Shown: positions 16,881 to 25,044 of the stretch, one piece after another
Numbering within the stretch: the stretch's first letter is position 1
Layout of the letters: each line of letters opens with the position of its first letter
DNA from: a bacterium D16-76
GTDB taxonomy: Bacteria > Bacillota > Clostridia > Oscillospirales > Acutalibacteraceae
Direction of reading: 5' to 3'
NCBI GenBank assembly: GCA_009917445.1
Contig: QZEE01000012.1
Span: forward strand, 1 to 64,000
Length of the DNA stretch: 64,000 nt
The notes under the pieces: generated by a model
What the model was told of the DNA's origin: nothing
The model's input: the letters and a program-made list of their open reading frames with translations, nothing else
The model's database searches: none
Made by a program: the position numbers and the translations under genes

Positions 16881-17041
16881 AGTCTGTTTTCAAACCGGAG
16901 GGATGCCAGGATTTTTAAATAAAATGGAACGGATTCAAGGAAAAACCCGCAAGAAAGGCTGTGGCCTCTCAAGGATTTTTGACGCAGAAGCCGTCCGTTT
17001 TAGACGTAAAGACGGCGCTTCGGAGTTTTAAAACAGACGCT
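16881..17041 (-). mobile_element. MITE-like dispersed element, copy 1 (reverse orientation)
   Basis: About 160 bp with inverted ends, agtctgttttcaaaccgg at the left and ttttaaaacagacgct at the right. Its reverse complement matches 62572-62735 over nearly the whole length, including gccgtctttacgtctaaaa, ggcttctgcgtcaaaaatcc and ggccacagcctttct. It contains no open reading frame of note but an internal gccgtc/gacggc palindrome. It ends 19 bp before the recQ start codon. Short length, terminal inverted repeats and dispersal suggest a non-autonomous transposable element. Confidence 0.75.
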
Positions 17042-17060
17042 AGACAATAGGGGGATTTTT

Positions 17061-18896
17061 ATGGACAAGCTCACGCTGCTAAAAGTGCTCTTCGGCCACG
17101 ACGGCTTCCGCGAAGGCCAAGAGCCCTTGGTAGACGCCCTCCTTTCCGGCCGGGACGTGCTGGGGGTCATGCCCACTGGCGCCGGCAAGTCGATATGCTA
17201 CCAGCTGCCCGCCATGGGGCTGCCCGGCTTTGCCCTGGTGGTCTCGCCGCTTATTTCTTTAATGAAAGACCAGGTAGCCGCCCTGGTACACAGCGGGGTG
17301 CCCGCGGCGTATATCAATTCCTCCCTCACCCCCGCCCAGCAGCGGGAGGTCCTGCAGCGGGCCGATACGGGGGCATACAAGCTGATCTACGTGGCCCCAG
17401 AACGCCTCATGGCCCCAGATTTCCTGCGGCTGGCCCAAAAAGGCGGCGTCTCCCTGGTGGCAGTCGACGAAGCCCACTGTGTTTCCCAGTGGGGGCAGGA
17501 TTTCCGGCCCAGCTACCTGGACATCGCCCCGTTTTTAGAGAAGCTGCCCCAGCGCCCGGTGGTAGGGGCCTTTACAGCCACAGCCACCGGCCAGGTCCAG
17601 GCAGACATAGAAAAGCTCTTGCTGCTGCAAAACCCCCTGCGGGTGACTACCGGCTACGACAGGCCCAACCTCTATTTTGAGGTGGCCCGCCCCAAAGATA
17701 AAGACGCCTGGCTGCGGCATTTCCTGGCTGGCCGCGAAGGGCAAAGCGGCATTATCTACTGCGCCACCCGCAAGGCCGTAGAAGCCGTGTGCGGCAGCCT
17801 GCAGGAGAGAGGCATCACAGCCACCCGCTACCACGCCGGCCTGGAGGACGAAGAGCGCCGGCAGAACCAGGAAGATTTTGTCTACGACCGCTGCCGGATA
17901 ATGGTAGCCACCAATGCTTTCGGCATGGGCATCGACAAATCCAACGTAGGCTTTGTGGTGCACTACAACATGCCCAAAAACATCGAAAGCTATTACCAAG
18001 AGGCAGGCCGTGCCGGCCGTGACGGCGCGCCGGCACACTGTGCGCTGCTGTTTTCCCCCCGGGACGTGCAAACAGCCAAATTCCTCCTTGCAAACCCCAC
18101 AGAGAACGAAGCCCTTTCCGAAGAAGAGCGCCAAAGCGTGCGGGAAAAGGACTTGCAGCGCCTGTCCCAAATGACCGCCTACTGCAAGACTACCAGCTGC
18201 CTGCGCGGTTTTTTGCTGGGGTATTTTGGGCAGAGGGCCCCCATCCAGTGTAACGGCTGCGGGAACTGCCAGGGGGAAGTGCAAAGCTGGGACATTACCT
18301 TGGAAGCCCAGAAAATCCTTTCAGGCGTAGCCCGGGTAGAGCGCAAATACACCAAAAGCCTGGGTGCGTCGCTGATCGTAGATATGCTGCGGGGCAGCAA
18401 AAGCCAGCGGGTAACCCAGCTGGGCCTAGATACCCTTTCCACCTACGGTGTCATGGCAGACGTCCCCCGGGCCCGTCTGGTGTCTTATGTAGACTTCCTC
18501 ACCCTGGAAGGCTACATAAAACAAGACAGCGGGGAGTACCCCGTGCTCCGTCTAGGCCCCCGGGCCCGTGGGGTGCTGCTTCACGGGGAAAAGGTCGCCT
18601 ACACATGCGTAGGGCAGGCCGAAGCCGACCGCCTGGCCCCCGCCAAGACCGCGGAGGCCAACCGCGAAGAACCAGGCGGCTTGTACGAGGCCCTGCGTTC
18701 CCTGCGCACCCGCCTGGCCGCAGAAGAGAACGTGCCCGCCTATATCATATTTTCCAATACCGCCCTGGCCGACATGGCTGCCAAGCAGCCCACAACCCTG
18801 GAAGAGTTCCGCTTAGTATCCGGCGTAGGGGAGGTAAAAGCCAAAAAATACGGGCAGGCCTTTTTAGAAGGGATCGCCGCCTGGCAAGGGTCATAA
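17061..18896 (+). CDS. recQ: ATP-dependent DNA helicase RecQ
   Basis: This 611-residue 3'-5' superfamily 2 helicase acts in recombination and replication-fork repair. It shows Walker A PTGAGKS (about residues 38-44), DEAH (about 136-139), QWGQDFRP, the motif VI region ESYYQEAGRAGRDG and the RecQ zinc cysteines (CKTTSC with CNGCGNC). A winged-helix RQC region follows, and a C-terminal HRDC-like domain contains RLVSGVGEVKAKKYG. The start ATG follows TAGGGGGATTTTT. The MITE copy at 16881-17041 occupies most of the upstream gap. Confidence 0.96.
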   Translation: MDKLTLLKVLFGHDGFREGQEPLVDALLSGRDVLGVMPTGAGKSICYQLPAMGLPGFALVVSPLISLMKDQVAALVHSGVPAAYINSSLTPAQQREVLQRADTGAYKLIYVAPERLMAPDFLRLAQKGGVSLVAVDEAHCVSQWGQDFRPSYLDIAPFLEKLPQRPVVGAFTATATGQVQADIEKLLLLQNPLRVTTGYDRPNLYFEVARPKDKDAWLRHFLAGREGQSGIIYCATRKAVEAVCGSLQERGITATRYHAGLEDEERRQNQEDFVYDRCRIMVATNAFGMGIDKSNVGFVVHYNMPKNIESYYQEAGRAGRDGAPAHCALLFSPRDVQTAKFLLANPTENEALSEEERQSVREKDLQRLSQMTAYCKTTSCLRGFLLGYFGQRAPIQCNGCGNCQGEVQSWDITLEAQKILSGVARVERKYTKSLGASLIVDMLRGSKSQRVTQLGLDTLSTYGVMADVPRARLVSYVDFLTLEGYIKQDSGEYPVLRLGPRARGVLLHGEKVAYTCVGQAEADRLAPAKTAEANREEPGGLYEALRSLRTRLAAEENVPAYIIFSNTALADMAAKQPTTLEEFRLVSGVGEVKAKKYGQAFLEGIAAWQGS

Positions 18897-19051
18897 GGTT
18901 GGGCCCCGCCCGAACCCGCCAAGGGGCGGTCTCGCCTGCCGGCTCGGTCCGTCGCTGGACGTGCCCCACTGGGGCGCAGCGCCCCCCTGGACACCCACCG
19001 CCCTTCAAAAAGGGCGGCCCTAAACTTCACTTTTTGCGTTGTCGATAAAAG
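18897..19051. other. Gap between recQ and the DUF4097 gene
   Basis: The gap holds GC-rich partial palindromes (for example actggggcgcagcgccccc near 18970) that resemble, but do not exactly match, the dispersed modules found elsewhere. No gene is evident. The first part may act as recQ's terminator region. Confidence 0.4.
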
Positions 19052-19087
19052 AAAAAGGCCAAGGCTTATTTCAGCCCTGGCCTTTGC
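19052..19087 (-). terminator. Terminator of the PadR operon
   Basis: On the minus strand the stem aaaggccagggc/gccttggccttt, with an 8-base loop, is followed by a T-rich run (TTTTTCTTTT). Confidence 0.8.
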
Positions 19088-19106
19088 TATTCTCCAGATT
19101 ACAAGA

Positions 19107-20117
19107 TTAAGCCTCTAAAATTTGGATATTGCCAGAAGTGGTAGAGAAGTGGAACCGCCCAGCAGGACGCCCTGTACCGTAGGTATTTTCACTCTCCTGC
19201 CCTCCTTGGCTGGGGAACCCGCAGGAAAACTGGCCAGAGATCGTATCATGCCCGGCGGTAAAGCAGGCAGAAGAGGGCAGCTCCAAGGTAAGGGAGCCGG
19301 AAACCGAGTCCATGTCAACCTCTTCCGGGCAGGCAGACAAAGCCCCATGGCACAAACCGGAAACGGTTTCGGTGCTGAAAACCTCAGCCTTGCCCCCATA
19401 GTAGATTTCGCCGCTGGTAGTGCTGGCGTTGGCCGACCCAGCCGCCGCGTCCGAAAAATATATACTGCCGCTGGTGCTGCTGGACTCGATAGCCTGGGCC
19501 GTAAGGCCCTCTGAAACAATATCACCGCTGGTGGTGCTTATGGAACAGCTGTCGCTAAAGGTAAGGGGTGCGGCAAGGTGGATGTCCCCCGAGACAGAGG
19601 AAAACTCCCCTTCCTCCGCGGTAAGCCCGCCAACCTCTAGATCGCCGGAAATCGTAGAGCAGTCTACCTCTTCCAGCCCTTGGGCCAAAGCCTGCGGCAG
19701 CTCTAAAGTCAGGGACTTTTCCAGGCCTCCGAAGCCGAACAGGTTGAAGGAAAAAAACCTAAAACGGTTATGGTCCCAGTCAATGGAAAGGGTGCCGCTG
19801 CCAAAGCCTACCCGCATCTGCTCGTTATCTTCCAACAGGCGCGAGCTGGTCTCTGTGATGCGTATTTTCCCCCCAGGCACGACTTTAACCAAAACCGGGC
19901 CCGCCTCCCAGCTGATTTCCAGCTTTTCCAAAGGCTCGTCTTCGGGGTCCAGCTCGACCAGATTGTCAAAGCCGTAAGGCTGGGGCCTATCCCCGTGGGC
20001 CGAAGCCCGCAGCAGGCCAAACCCGTCGCTGTTTAACCCCACCATCAAAATCCCGCCCAGAAAAAGCACGGCAATAGAGCAGGCGATAATCGTAAAGACA
20101 GCTCTTTTCTTACTCAT
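19107..20117 (-). CDS. DUF4097 beta-helix protein, membrane anchored
   Basis: The 336-residue protein has one N-terminal membrane segment (about 7-27) and a repetitive domain of short beta strands. Phrases of the type STTSGDI, STSGSIYF and SVSGDI recur, which is the DUF4097 adhesin-like pattern also seen in LiaG/YvlB. Such proteins are tied to cell-envelope stress operons but their activity is unknown. An ATG with GGAGGG starts 19 bp after the permease-prefix gene. It is the last gene of a PadR-controlled operon, so it is probably induced by the same signal. Confidence 0.85.
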   Translation of the reverse strand: MSKKRAVFTIIACSIAVLFLGGILMVGLNSDGFGLLRASAHGDRPQPYGFDNLVELDPEDEPLEKLEISWEAGPVLVKVVPGGKIRITETSSRLLEDNEQMRVGFGSGTLSIDWDHNRFRFFSFNLFGFGGLEKSLTLELPQALAQGLEEVDCSTISGDLEVGGLTAEEGEFSSVSGDIHLAAPLTFSDSCSISTTSGDIVSEGLTAQAIESSSTSGSIYFSDAAAGSANASTTSGEIYYGGKAEVFSTETVSGLCHGALSACPEEVDMDSVSGSLTLELPSSACFTAGHDTISGQFSCGFPSQGGQESENTYGTGRPAGRFHFSTTSGNIQILEA

Positions 20118-20136
20118 GGCGCGTCCCTCCTTTTCG

Positions 20137-20832
20137 TTATTTGCCGTTGCGGTCTTGCAGGGACAGCACAGCGCTGATAATGCTGTCCACCGCCGGGGCG
20201 ATCAAAAAAAGAACCCAGGTAATGTACCACTTGCCCGTGCCAAAGCTCAGCAGGAAATAAAGGGCCAGCACCAAAGGCCAATAAGCGGCCCGTATAGACT
20301 TCATCAGCTGCTTTTTCTGGGACTTCCCCGACTGCCACTCCTTAAAATCCTGCACCACCGTGCCGGGCATCACATAAGGCTGGGCCTTTGGCTTTGTCAT
20401 GTGGTTATAGATCAACAGGCCCGTAGCACAGGCGATCATCACAAACATCATCGCCACGCCCAATACCGCGCCGTCACCATGACCGCCGAACAGGGCAGAA
20501 AGCACAATAAGGGGCACCACGCTTAAAATATACAGCATAACCGCAATCGTGACCACCAAAGCGCTGCGGCTGCTGCCAGGCACCGGCACAGCCTGGGGCA
20601 CAGGGGGCTCTGGCGGTGCGTCTTCCGTAAGTCCCGCAAAAAGCTCCTGCACGTCGCCAATGCTCATAACCGTCAGGTTATAGGCGTCGTCCTGGCTTTT
20701 GCCTTCGCTTAACAGGGCAAAGTATTTGTCTAAAAGGTTCTGGGTCAGCTCCACCTTCAGCTCATAGGCCCGCTGGGTGCGGGGGGCGCTTTGGAAAAGC
20801 TCATCTACATAGGCGCGGATACGGTATTCCAT
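20137..20832 (-). CDS. Permease-prefix / DUF1700-like membrane protein
   Basis: The 231-residue protein begins with a short amphipathic helical domain (MEYRIRAYVDELFQSAP, then KVELTQNLLDKY and SIGDVQELF), the permease-prefix module found beside PadR regulators. Four or so membrane helices follow. The ATG at 20832 has GAAAGGATGG upstream; the longer frame overlaps padR and is rejected. PadR, permease-prefix and DUF4097 genes form a conserved three-gene unit in Firmicutes, thought to sense or respond to envelope perturbation. Confidence 0.82.
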   Translation of the reverse strand: MEYRIRAYVDELFQSAPRTQRAYELKVELTQNLLDKYFALLSEGKSQDDAYNLTVMSIGDVQELFAGLTEDAPPEPPVPQAVPVPGSSRSALVVTIAVMLYILSVVPLIVLSALFGGHGDGAVLGVAMMFVMIACATGLLIYNHMTKPKAQPYVMPGTVVQDFKEWQSGKSQKKQLMKSIRAAYWPLVLALYFLLSFGTGKWYITWVLFLIAPAVDSIISAVLSLQDRNGK

Positions 20833-20858
20833 CTTCAAAAACCATCCTTTCAAAAAAC

Positions 20859-21188
20859 TTATTCCGGGTAGATCAGCCGCTGCAAAAGCCCGGCAGACTG
20901 TTCCCACTGGGCCACCATGCGGTTGTACTCTTCCACGCCGTGGGGGGTAATCGAGTAATATTTCCGGCGGGCCCCCGTGTTTTCGTCCCCCCAGTACGAG
21001 GTGATGCAGCCGGACTGCTCCAACCGCCGGAAGGCTGTGTACAGGGTAGCTTCTTTCAATTCAAAAAGCCCGCCGGTCTTCTCCACAATAGCCCGGTTGA
21101 TCTTGTAGCCATAGCTGTCCTCTTTCAGCAGCTGGGCCAGTATAATCGTGTCCGTATGCCCACGGATCATATCCGATGCAAGGGACAA
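20859..21188 (-). CDS. PadR-family transcriptional regulator
   Basis: The 109-residue winged-helix repressor contains LAQLLKEDSYGYKINRAI and LKEATLYTAFRRLEQSG (recognition helix) and the wing GARRKYYSITPHG, followed by a short C-terminal dimerisation helix, as in subfamily 2 PadR proteins. The start is TTG 21188, supported by AAGGAGG at an 8-base spacing; the next in-frame ATG lies six codons in. It heads the operon and probably represses it through the palindrome at 21230-21258. Confidence 0.92.
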   Translation of the reverse strand: MSLASDMIRGHTDTIILAQLLKEDSYGYKINRAIVEKTGGLFELKEATLYTAFRRLEQSGCITSYWGDENTGARRKYYSITPHGVEEYNRMVAQWEQSAGLLQRLIYPE

Positions 21189-21219
21189 GCTTCTCGCCTC
21201 CTTCCTTTTGTCTGGTTTG

Positions 21220-21258
21220 ATTATAAGCCTTATATACCTCGTCTGTCAAGGTATATAA
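21220..21258 (-). promoter_or_regulatory. padR operon promoter with overlapping 10-bp palindrome
   Basis: On the minus strand, consensus TTGACA (21244-21249) and TATAAT (21220-21225) are 18 bp apart. A perfect inverted repeat, TTATATACCT-9 bp-AGGTATATAA (21230-21258), covers the -35 and spacer. That is the layout expected for a PadR operator that blocks RNA polymerase. Confidence 0.85.
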
Positions 21259-21397
21259 CCACGAGAAATACTTACAGATTTCTTAACATCATAATCCCCC
21301 CGCCGTAAACCTACCATAACCCCAAAAGAGCTGCCATTTGCCGCACAGCAGCCCACCCCCGCGGCCGCCTCACCCTGCTTTTGCAAGGGGATTATCT

Positions 21398-21596
21398 ATG
21401 TGCAATACCGATGTTCCCATTTGGGAAAAGTACACGCTTACCATTGAAGAATCGTCAAAATATTTTCGTATCGGGAAAAACAAGCTGCGCAAGCTGGCAG
21501 AGGAAAGCCCCGCCGCTGGCTGGGTGATTATGAACGCCAACCGTATTCAGATCAAGCGGAAGCAGTTTGAAAAAATCCGCGTTGGACGTGATTTAA
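21398..21596 (+). pseudogene. Frameshifted Tn916-type excisionase (xis)
   Basis: From the ATG at 21398 the frame encodes [18 protein letters not shown] and [12 protein letters not shown], very close to the small excisionase of Tn916-family conjugative elements (about 67 residues), which aids excision by binding the element ends. After codon 60 (atc, 21575-21577) an extra or left-over C shifts the frame. In the shifted frame the expected ending, Ala-Leu-Asp-Val-Ile-stop, reads at 21579-21596. In the original frame translation runs on without homology to 21769. The C-terminus is therefore broken. Confidence 0.85.
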
Positions 21597-21607
21597 GAAA
21601 AAAGAAC

Positions 21608-21667
21608 GTGCAAAAGGGCCTTGAATATGCTATAATAGATGCAGCATATCAAGGCCCTTTCCGTCTT
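21608..21667 (+). promoter_or_regulatory. Hairpin and -10 between xis and int remnants
   Basis: The arms aaagggccttga-atatgc and gcatat-caaggcccttt form a long imperfect hairpin with TATAAT in its loop region (about 21633-21638). An equivalent inter-xis-int segment is usual in this element family. It may have carried the int promoter. Confidence 0.5.
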
Positions 21668-21686
21668 TGGAAAGGAGCAGCGCAGT

Positions 21687-22134
21687 ATGTCAGAGAAAAG
21701 GCGGGCGGTATGCTTACAAATACGTTGATACCTTTGGGAAACCGCAATTCGTCTACGCATGGAAGTTAGTGCCCAAAACCCCAGCCGGAAAACGGGAGGA
21801 CATATCCCTGCGGGAAAAGGAAATCCAGCAAGACCTTGACGACGGGATAGACCCGTGCGGCCGCAAAATGACGGTCTGCCAGCTCTACGCGAAGCAGAAC
21901 CGCCACCGGGGGAATGTGCGGCACAACACCGTAAAGAGCCGGGAACGACTGATGAAGCTATTGGAGAGCGGCCCGCTGGGCGCGTGTCCGATTGAGAGTG
22001 TGAAAATGTCCGACGCGAAAGAATGGGCCTTACGCATGAGAGATCGGGGCATAGCCTACCGTACCATCAGCAACGACAAGCGTTCTCTGAAAGCAGCCTT
22101 TTATACGGCGATAATGGAACGGCTGGCAGCATAG
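21687..22134 (+). pseudogene. Truncated Tn916-type tyrosine recombinase (int)
   Basis: The ATG at 21687 begins MSEKRR as in Tn916 integrase, but the next ~16 residues are missing and the frame changes. Homology then resumes at [19 protein letters not shown] and runs through KREDISLREKEIQ, KMTVCQLYAKQN, NTVKSRERLMKLLE and SDAKEWALRM to KRSLKAAFYTAI, where the frame ends with an unrelated MERLAA. Only the arm-binding and core-binding domains remain. The whole catalytic domain (R-H-R-Y residues) is gone, so integration activity is impossible. Confidence 0.9.
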
Positions 22135-22300
22135 GCAGGACGAGGTTTTACTACTTTCGTACTACCTTTGAGAGCGAAAACCTAAAAACTTCCGAGAGTA
22201 TATGTGAGCTTCCCCCGACAGCAAAAATGCCGAGAGCCCTTGAAAAATCAAGGCTTGGCGGCATTTAGGAACTTATAAAGAGATAGTCAGAAATCCCTTT
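22135..22300 (+). other. Distal remnant of the integrative element
   Basis: Following the int remnant is a stretch rich in short repeats (ttttactactttcgtactacc) and a terminator-like hairpin, aaatgcc...gcccttga/tcaaggc...ggcattt, at about 22224-22267. No other cargo or conjugation gene is present, and I could not define flanking direct repeats for an attachment site. Confidence 0.4.
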
Positions 22301-22329
22301 GGATTTTACTTGCAAAAGTGCAATATAAT
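22299..22329 (+). promoter_or_regulatory. Probable murC promoter
   Basis: TATAAT at 22324-22329 has a TTGGAT-like -35 at 22299-22304 (19-bp spacer). It lies just downstream of the element remnant, 50 bp before the murC GTG. Confidence 0.5.
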
Positions 22330-22379
22330 AAAAGAAGCGCTTGGCTGCGTGTAAATTTGAAATAAGGAGATCGATCACC

Positions 22380-23768
22380 GTGAACCCATATCCCAAGGAC
22401 CTTTTAGACCATGTAAAGCGCCTGCACTTTGTGGGCATCGGCGGCTCGGGCATGTGCCCTATGGCTGAGCTTCTGCACCACGCCGGCTACCAGCTTACAG
22501 GCTCAGACCGCAGCGAATCAGACACCCTGGACCGGGTGCGGGCCATGGGCATACCGGTCTTTACGGAGCACCGGGCCGAAAATATCGGCGACGCCCAGGC
22601 GGTGGTCTACACCGCCGCCTGCCGGGACGACAACCCCGAACTGATGGCCGCCCGGGAAAAGGGCCTGCCCACCCTGGAACGGGCGGTGCTGCTGGGCATG
22701 CTCACCCGGCAATATGAACAGACCATCGGCGTCTCCGGCACCCACGGCAAGACCACCACCACGGCCATGCTCACCCAAATCCTTATGGAGTGCGGCATGG
22801 ACCCCAGCGCCATCATCGGGGGTAAGCTGCCCCTGATTGGGGGCAACAGCCGGGCCGGGGGCAGCGGGACTATGGTGTGCGAGGCCTGCGAGTATATGGA
22901 TCATTTCTTCCAGCTTACCCCGGCGGTGTCGGTGATTTTAAATGTGGAAGCCGACCATCTGGACTACTTCAAGACCCTGGAGAACATCGTGAAATCCTTC
23001 CGCCAGTTCGCCAGCCAGACCACCCGCCTGCTGGTGGTAAACGGCGATGACCCCAAGGTCATGGAAAGCGTGCGGGGGCTGGGGAAGGAAACGGTTACCT
23101 TTGGCCTGGCAGACACCAACGATTATTACCCCGCCAGCCGGAACGAGGAGCCTTCGACCTGCGAAAGCTTCACCCTGATGCACAAGGGGAAGCCCTTGGG
23201 GCGGGTAGGGCTTTCGGTGCCCGGCCAGCATAATATGCTCAACGCCCTGGCAGCCGCGGCCTGCGCCCACAGCCTTGGCGCAGGCCCTGCCGCCCTGTGC
23301 CAGGCCCTGCACCATTTCACCGGAGTCCACCGGCGCTTTGAGGTGCTGGGCCAGTTTGGCGGCATCACCGTGGCCGATGATTTTGCCCACCATCCCACAG
23401 AGCTTACGGCCACCCTTACATCAGCCATGCGCATGGGGTACCGCAAGGTATGGGCTATTTTCCAGCCCCATACCTACTCCCGCACCAGCACCCTGCTGGA
23501 CGACTTTGCCAAAGCCCTTTCCATCCCCGACCACCTGATTATGACGGAGATCCTGGCCGTGCGGGAGGAGAACGTTTACGGCATCACCACCGCCGACCTG
23601 GCGGCAAAGGTGCCCGGCAGCGTCTGGTTCCCGGGCTTTGAAGAGGTGGCGGGCTACGCCATGGCCCACGCCCAGCCCGGCGACCTGCTTTTGACCTTAG
23701 GCGGCGGGGATGTGTACAAGTGCGCCAACCTGATCGTAAAAAAATATAAGGACAGCCAAGGGGAATAG
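22380..23768 (+). CDS. murC: UDP-N-acetylmuramate--L-alanine ligase MurC
   Basis: It adds L-alanine to UDP-MurNAc, the first amino acid of the peptidoglycan stem, with ATP hydrolysis in the cytoplasm. The 462-residue product has the N-terminal Rossmann motif FVGIGGSGM, the ATP loop GVSGTHGKTTTT, EADHLDYF, PGQHNMLNALAA and DDFAHHPTELTATL, all as in MurC. The start is GTG 22380, with AAGGAG ten bases upstream. A HAD phosphatase gene follows after 4 bp and is probably co-transcribed. Other mur genes are not in the window. Confidence 0.96.
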   Translation: MNPYPKDLLDHVKRLHFVGIGGSGMCPMAELLHHAGYQLTGSDRSESDTLDRVRAMGIPVFTEHRAENIGDAQAVVYTAACRDDNPELMAAREKGLPTLERAVLLGMLTRQYEQTIGVSGTHGKTTTTAMLTQILMECGMDPSAIIGGKLPLIGGNSRAGGSGTMVCEACEYMDHFFQLTPAVSVILNVEADHLDYFKTLENIVKSFRQFASQTTRLLVVNGDDPKVMESVRGLGKETVTFGLADTNDYYPASRNEEPSTCESFTLMHKGKPLGRVGLSVPGQHNMLNALAAAACAHSLGAGPAALCQALHHFTGVHRRFEVLGQFGGITVADDFAHHPTELTATLTSAMRMGYRKVWAIFQPHTYSRTSTLLDDFAKALSIPDHLIMTEILAVREENVYGITTADLAAKVPGSVWFPGFEEVAGYAMAHAQPGDLLLTLGGGDVYKCANLIVKKYKDSQGE

Positions 23769-23772
23769 GAAC

Positions 23773-24555
23773 ATGAAACCGGAAATCAAGGCCTGCTTTT
23801 TTGACATTGACGGCACCCTCATCGACCACGAGGGGGGCAGCGTCATGCCCGCCTCTACCAAAGAGAGCCTGCAAGCCCTGCGGGAAAAGGGCGTAAAGCT
23901 CTTTGTAGCTACGGGGCGCATCCCGACCATGCTGGGCTTTTTGGAGAAATACTTTATTTTTGACGGCTATGTGTCCCTAAACGGGCAGCTGGTGGTGCTG
24001 CGGGACGGCACGGTGCTCCACCGCATGGCCCACGACCCGGGGGACATCCGGCAGCTGATGGAGCTGGTGCGGGAAAAGGGGTTCCCCTGCCTTATCATTG
24101 AGGAGGAGGAAAGCTTCTGCGCTGCTTACAGCCCGGCCATTGCCCAGCACTTTGGCTGGGAAGATTTGTCTACCCCCAAGCTTTACGACATTTCCCGGCT
24201 GGACACCCACCCGGTCCTGCAATTCCTGGTTTACGGGGCAGAGAACCTGCCCTACATTGCCGGCCTGCCCCACATTGAGCCCACCAGCGCCGGGGGGCAT
24301 ATCCACGATATTATCCCCAAAGGCGGCGGTAAAGAGGTGGGCATTGCCGCGGCGGCGGATTATTACGGCATAAAGCGGGAAGAGATCATGGTCTTTGGCG
24401 ACGGCGACAACGACCAGCGGATGCTGCGCTGGGCGGGCATCGGCGTGGCCATGGGCAATGGCTCTGAAAAGGCCAAGGCTGCGGCGGACTACATATCGAC
24501 CCACACAGGGAAAGACGGCATTTACAACGCCCTGCGGCATTTTGGGGTGCTGTAA
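23773..24555 (+). CDS. Cof-type HAD superfamily hydrolase
   Basis: The 260-residue protein has HAD motif I FFDIDGTLID (nucleophile and acid Asp), motif II FVATGR, a Cof-type C2 cap between about residues 80 and 180, motif III lysine in KGGGKEVGI, and motif IV FGDGDNDQRML. Cof-type enzymes dephosphorylate sugar phosphates, flavin or pyridoxal phosphates; the substrate here is unknown. It starts four bases after murC and ends at a strong terminator. Confidence 0.92.
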   Translation: MKPEIKACFFDIDGTLIDHEGGSVMPASTKESLQALREKGVKLFVATGRIPTMLGFLEKYFIFDGYVSLNGQLVVLRDGTVLHRMAHDPGDIRQLMELVREKGFPCLIIEEEESFCAAYSPAIAQHFGWEDLSTPKLYDISRLDTHPVLQFLVYGAENLPYIAGLPHIEPTSAGGHIHDIIPKGGGKEVGIAAAADYYGIKREEIMVFGDGDNDQRMLRWAGIGVAMGNGSEKAKAAADYISTHTGKDGIYNALRHFGVL

Positions 24556-24580
24556 GGGCGCTTCGGTTTTACGCAGAAGG

Positions 24581-24630
24581 CCCCCTTTTGGTGTGTTTGG
24601 CTTTGCGGCCCGCACCAAAAGGGGGTTTTA
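24581..24630 (+). terminator. Terminator of the murC-HAD unit
   Basis: Perfect 13-bp arms cccccttttggtg/caccaaaaggggg, with a 19-base loop, are followed by TTTTATGTTTT. Confidence 0.85.
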
Positions 24631-25044
24631 TGTTTTGCCAGTATGGGCGGGCCTTTTGGATAAGCGGCCCTATGGGGGTGGCAGGGAGGATTTGAAGTGA
24701 AGTTATTTCACTAAAAATTTGCGGTTGGAAAGCCGTTTTTAAAAATATACAAAAAGTATATTCTATACTTACAGTAGAAATACTGCTTTCTTCGACGGGC
24801 AAATCTGCCATGTGTCTACAATTTTTTCACGCACATTATATGGTGGTTATGAAAAAAATTACCAGAAAATATTGTCGTTTTCCGGCTGTTGAAATTTGTC
24901 GCTCTTGGTTTTTTAGATTTTTTTCGAGCTTTTCCAACCGCTTTTGGCAGAATGTTTTTTTACTTTTTTGTGCGAAAGCCCTTGCGGGAAATCCGATTAT
25001 ATGGTAAAATTTATTCACTTCAAAAAAATACCGGGAGGTTCGGC
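24631..25044 (+). promoter_or_regulatory. AT-rich spo0A regulatory region
   Basis: This 414-bp gap is far more AT-rich than its surroundings. A promoter, TTGCGG (24982-24987)-17 bp-TAAAAT (25005-25010), lies just before spo0A. Three partial matches to the Spo0A box TGTCGAA are seen: TTCGACG (24791, reverse sense), TGTCGTT (24873) and TGTCGCT (24897). I see no credible gene; a longer in-frame spo0A extension to 24889 is low-complexity. Confidence 0.6.

Noticed and set aside
24889-25044. Extended spo0A N-terminus of 52 residues
   Set aside because: It is Phe-rich and without homology, and it spans the promoter; the ATG at 25045 has GGGAGG and matches the family start.
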